Source: UBA2365 sp964594045 (GTDB lineage: Bacteria; Bacteroidota; Bacteroidia; Chitinophagales; Saprospiraceae). Taken from it: DNA of 64,000 nt. Both the position numbers and the translations under genes were made by a program. Where the stretch lies: NCBI GenBank assembly GCA_964594045.1, contig CAZQKR010000017.1, forward strand, positions 30,229-94,228, written 5' to 3'. Positions 61,391-64,000 of this stretch are shown here, one piece after another. The notes under the pieces were generated by a model. It was not told where the DNA came from. It searched no databases and was given only the letters and a program-made list of their open reading frames with translations. Position 1 is the first letter of the stretch; each line of letters opens with the position of its first letter.

Positions 61391-62818
61391 TTAAAAATAT
61401 AAATCTCTTCCACCCTGTTTTACCTTTTCAATACGGTCCAGCAAGGCATTGTAAATCTTTTCTTGTTCCAGTGTTTTCAGATTGTCCCCGATCACTTTCC
61501 ATCCTCTTTCCCTGGTTCCGTCAGGTGCATAGTCCATCAGATATTCTGCCAAAGTCAGGATCGCATTGGGCGTACAGAATTTTTTGATGAATCCCGGAAC
61601 GGAAAACTCCATGAAATGCTCACCTGTCCTGCCCATCCGGTAACAGGAAGTGCAAAATGACGGGATCATGCCTTTGTCCAGCAATTCATCCACGATCTCA
61701 TTCAGGGTTCTTTCATCATTGATCCTGAACTGACCTTTATTCAGATTTTGCTCATGGTTCAAGGTATTGGTATAACTTCCAATCTCTATTTTTGTTCCGC
61801 CATCAATCTGTGAAACACCATATTGCATGATCTCATCACGCAATTGTGCCGGTTCTCTCGCGGTCAGGATCATGCCTGTGTATGGAACGGCAAGCCTCAG
61901 AATTGCGATCAACCTGGCAAAATCTTCATCAGAAACAAAATATTTGTGCCCAAAATCAAGCATGGAAGCATCCTTGATCCGTGGAAATGAGATCGTATGA
62001 GGTCCAACATTGTAACATGCTTCCAGGTGATTGGTGTGCCTGACCAGTCCCATCACTTCATATTTCCAGTCATACAAACCAAACAATACACCGATGCCCA
62101 CATCGTCCAGGCCGGCTTCCTGTGCCCTGTCCAAAGAGGTGAGACGGTAGTTGAAATCGGCTTTTTTGCCCCGAAGATGATAGGTTTTATATGCTTCGGG
62201 ATGGTAGGTTTCCTGAAAAACCTGATAGGTACCGATACCTGCTTCATGAACCGTTTTGAACCCTTCTATATCCAAAGGAGCCGCGTTGATATTGACACGT
62301 CGTATTTCTCCATTGCCTTTTCTGACCGAATAAGCGATTTTTACGGTGTGCGCGATGTATTCCGGATTGTACTGTGCGTGTTCTCCATAGACCAGAATGA
62401 GGCGTTTCTGTCCGCTTTCTTCCAGTGCTTCGATTTCGTGGATCAGCTCTTCATCATTCAGCGTTTTGCGAACCGCATCCTTGTTCGAAGCGCGGAATCC
62501 GCAATAGGTGCAATTATTGGAGCATTTATTACCAACGTACAAAGGTGCGAATAAGACGATCCGGTTGCCATACACCTTTTCTTTCAGGGTTTTTGCGCCC
62601 TGCTTGATCTCTTCGATCAGTTGAGGGTCATCGGCATTGAGTAAAATGGCCACTTCTTCGAGATTGAGCCTGTTTTTTGCCAATGATTTGTCGATGATGG
62701 CCCGGACTTTTTCTTCATCCGGCGCTGCATTGTGAAGAAAAGACCAGATCTCTTCCGGGTCGATGAAGGGTTGCATTGGCTCATCCTTGATATTATATTG
62801 TTCAGGATTAAATTTCAT
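61391..62818 (-). CDS. hydG: [FeFe] hydrogenase maturase HydG
   Basis: A 475-residue radical-SAM tyrosine lyase. The N-terminal cluster motif is CSNNCTYCGFRASN (Cx3Cx2C). The C-terminal motif is CTSCYRMGRTGEHFM with the third cysteine exactly 22 residues later (Cx2Cx22C), the ligand set of the auxiliary cluster. It makes CO and CN- from tyrosine for the H-cluster. It is the first gene of hydG-hydF and is read from the conserved promoter at 62930-62937. Confidence 0.97.
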   Translation of the reverse strand: MKFNPEQYNIKDEPMQPFIDPEEIWSFLHNAAPDEEKVRAIIDKSLAKNRLNLEEVAILLNADDPQLIEEIKQGAKTLKEKVYGNRIVLFAPLYVGNKCSNNCTYCGFRASNKDAVRKTLNDEELIHEIEALEESGQKRLILVYGEHAQYNPEYIAHTVKIAYSVRKGNGEIRRVNINAAPLDIEGFKTVHEAGIGTYQVFQETYHPEAYKTYHLRGKKADFNYRLTSLDRAQEAGLDDVGIGVLFGLYDWKYEVMGLVRHTNHLEACYNVGPHTISFPRIKDASMLDFGHKYFVSDEDFARLIAILRLAVPYTGMILTAREPAQLRDEIMQYGVSQIDGGTKIEIGSYTNTLNHEQNLNKGQFRINDERTLNEIVDELLDKGMIPSFCTSCYRMGRTGEHFMEFSVPGFIKKFCTPNAILTLAEYLMDYAPDGTRERGWKVIGDNLKTLEQEKIYNALLDRIEKVKQGGRDLYF

Positions 62819-62910
62819 TTTATGTTCATTTTATCTCAGCTTCAGCTCGTTGTAATATTGAAAAAATCTTACTGCTTAGTCAGGAATTTAACACGGCTAT
62901 CCGCTTAAAA

Positions 62911-63163
62911 TTCATTTTTTTTGATGGTACAAAGTTACGGTGAACAATAAGGCTGCACATCAGTAATTCCCTCTCTCCCGAAACAGGTAAAAACACCCAC
63001 CATTAATTGCATTACATTGATAATCTGAACTTTGATCAAGTAAACACAAAGATTTTTAATAGAAAAAAAATAACTTCATATATTATAAATCATTCATTTT
63101 CAGCAATCAGAAAATAAAACAAAGCTTAAAAAGAAATTCAGACAGGTATTTTTACGGGTGAAG
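62911..63163 (-). promoter_or_regulatory. Conserved hydrogenase-operon promoter region, copy 2
   Basis: Upstream of hydG; alignable with 55026-55272. The minus-strand -7 box TAACTTTG is at 62937-62930. The block CTGCACATCAGTAATT replaces the -33 box. Palindromes of the GGTR-N4-YACC type are at 62986-62997 (GGTA-AAAA-CACC) and 63145-63156 (GGTA-TTTT-TACG). Confidence 0.7.
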
Positions 63164-63215
63164 TATGATGAGAGATGTTCCTCCCTTAATTTGTGCTTGC
63201 ATGCTTATGTACCTA

Positions 63216-63945
63216 TTTATTAATGTGGTGGAAAGAATTCATTAACCACATAGATACATAGACATATAGAAAGGAATTGACTAACGATAACCTTCAGTTT
63301 TCTCCTAAGTGTACCTATGTTCCTATGTGTCTATGTGGTGAAAAGAAATCATTAACCACATAGATACATAGACACATAAAAAGAAATTGACTAACAATAA
63401 CCTTCAGTTTTCTCCTAAGTGTACCTATGTTCCTTGGTGTCTATGTGGTGAAAAGAAATCATTAATCACATTGATACATAGACATATAGAAAGGAATTGA
63501 CTAACAATAACCTTCAGTTTTCGTCTATGTGTACCTATGTTCCTATGTGTCTATGTATCTATGTGGTGAAAAGAAATCATTAACCACATAGATACATAGA
63601 CACATAGAAAGGAATTGACTAACAATAACCTTCAGTTTTCTCCTAAGTGTACCTATGTTCCTATGTGTCTATGTGGTGAAAAGAAATCATTAACCACATA
63701 GATACATAGACATATAGAAAGGAATTGACTAACGATAACCTTCATTTTTCTCCTAAGTGTACCTATGTTCCTAAGTGTCTATGTGGTGAAAAGAAATCAT
63801 TAACCACATAGATACATAGACACATAGAAAGGAATTGACTAACAATAACCTTCAGTTTTCTCCTAAGTGTACCTATGTTCCTATGTGTCTATGTGGTGAA
63901 AAGAAATCATTAACCACATAGATACATAGACATATAGAAAGGAAT
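63216..63945. repeat. Tandem array of a 110-bp hairpin-forming unit
   Basis: About 6.5 copies of a 110-bp unit (one copy 118 bp, with an extra TATCTATG) follow each other head to tail. Comparable AATTGA landmarks fall at 63275, 63385, 63495, 63613, 63723 and 63833. Each unit holds an inverted repeat, CTATGTGTCTATGTGGT against ACCACATAGATACATAG, around an AAAAGAAATCATT loop, so every copy can fold as a long hairpin. There are no unique spacers. Confidence 0.95.
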
Positions 63946-64000
63946 GGTAGTATAAAATATATTGTGTAAACTAAAATAGAAAGATAAAACCAAGAGCAAC

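Larger units (their letters stand above)
62819..64000. other. Promoter region and tandem-repeat array to the right edge
   Basis: No gene is visible in about 1.2 kb. It holds the second copy of the conserved hydrogenase promoter (62911-63163) and then the 110-bp repeat array (63216-63945). The last 55 bp are unique AT-rich sequence. Confidence 0.8.

Noticed and set aside
61997..62554. Plus-strand open frame of 185 codons
   Set aside because: It is opposite hydG over its radical-SAM core and lacks its own start region or domain.
63216..63945. CRISPR array
   Set aside because: The units are 110 bp and follow one another without unique spacers, and no cas genes are present.

Overview
The window comes from a member of the phylum Bacteroidota. 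Several promoters fit the Bacteroidota pattern: a TTTG-like -33 box, about 19 bp, then TAnnTTTG at -7 (clearest before rpmI, cmk and rplM). Two large secreted proteins end in type IX secretion (T9SS) sorting domains. Start codons lack Shine-Dalgarno sequences, and families such as the DUF2795 protein, the LuxC-like acyl-CoA reductase and the AFWWGC small proteins fit the phylum. No rRNA, CRISPR array, phage or intact insertion sequence was seen. There is one tRNA (His, GTG).

Layout. 1-1.2 kb: end of a metallo-beta-lactamase-fold hydrolase and a secreted glucosaminidase. 1.2-4.8 kb: a very AT-rich island with a gene-poor stretch and a four-gene membrane-lipid cluster (CDP-alcohol phosphotransferase, CdsA-like cytidylyltransferase, polyprenol/phytol-kinase-like protein, GtrA-like protein). 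4.8-8.4 kb: small genes including CsaA, a VOC protein and a methyltransferase. 8.8-10.2 kb: a DoxX-glutathione peroxidase fusion with an OhrR-type regulator. 10.3-23.6 kb: housekeeping genes (rpmI-rplT, queA, cmk, nth, an RluD-type synthase, thiL, pyrH, and rplM-rpsI-rpsB-tsf). 23.9-26.3 kb: a Wzz/O-antigen-ligase pair. 26.5-45.3 kb: envelope and secreted proteins, tRNA-His, a YidD/TPR cluster, prfA, nfu, acpP, glycosyltransferases and a lipase-like hydrolase.

46.0-62.8 kb is a hydrogen-metabolism region, all on the minus strand. In transcriptional order it holds hydG-hydF, hydE, a PAS sensor kinase with a NarL-type regulator, two receiver-only regulators followed by hydC-hydB-hydA (a trimeric, probably electron-bifurcating [FeFe] hydrogenase), then a sensory-hydrogenase/histidine-kinase fusion, another receiver-only protein and a receiver-kinase hybrid. 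Catalytic enzyme, all three H-cluster maturases and a multi-component phosphorelay are therefore together. The first protein of the last block looks like an H2 or redox sensor: it keeps the four H-cluster cysteines but has lost the proton-transfer cysteine.

The most interesting new observation is regulatory. About 250 bp upstream of hydG and about 250 bp upstream of the receiver-receiver-hydCBA operon are homologous to each other. Both carry the same -7 box, a conserved block in place of a normal -33 box, and paired copies of a short palindrome of the form GGTR-N4-YACC. The same palindrome recurs four more times in the repeat-rich spacer at 55.4-55.9 kb. This suggests one regulator controlling both hydrogenase structural and maturation genes.

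The right end (63.2-63.9 kb) is a tandem array of a 110-bp hairpin-forming unit. Other intergenic gaps in the hydrogenase region hold repeats, duplications and a 38-bp REP-like hairpin.
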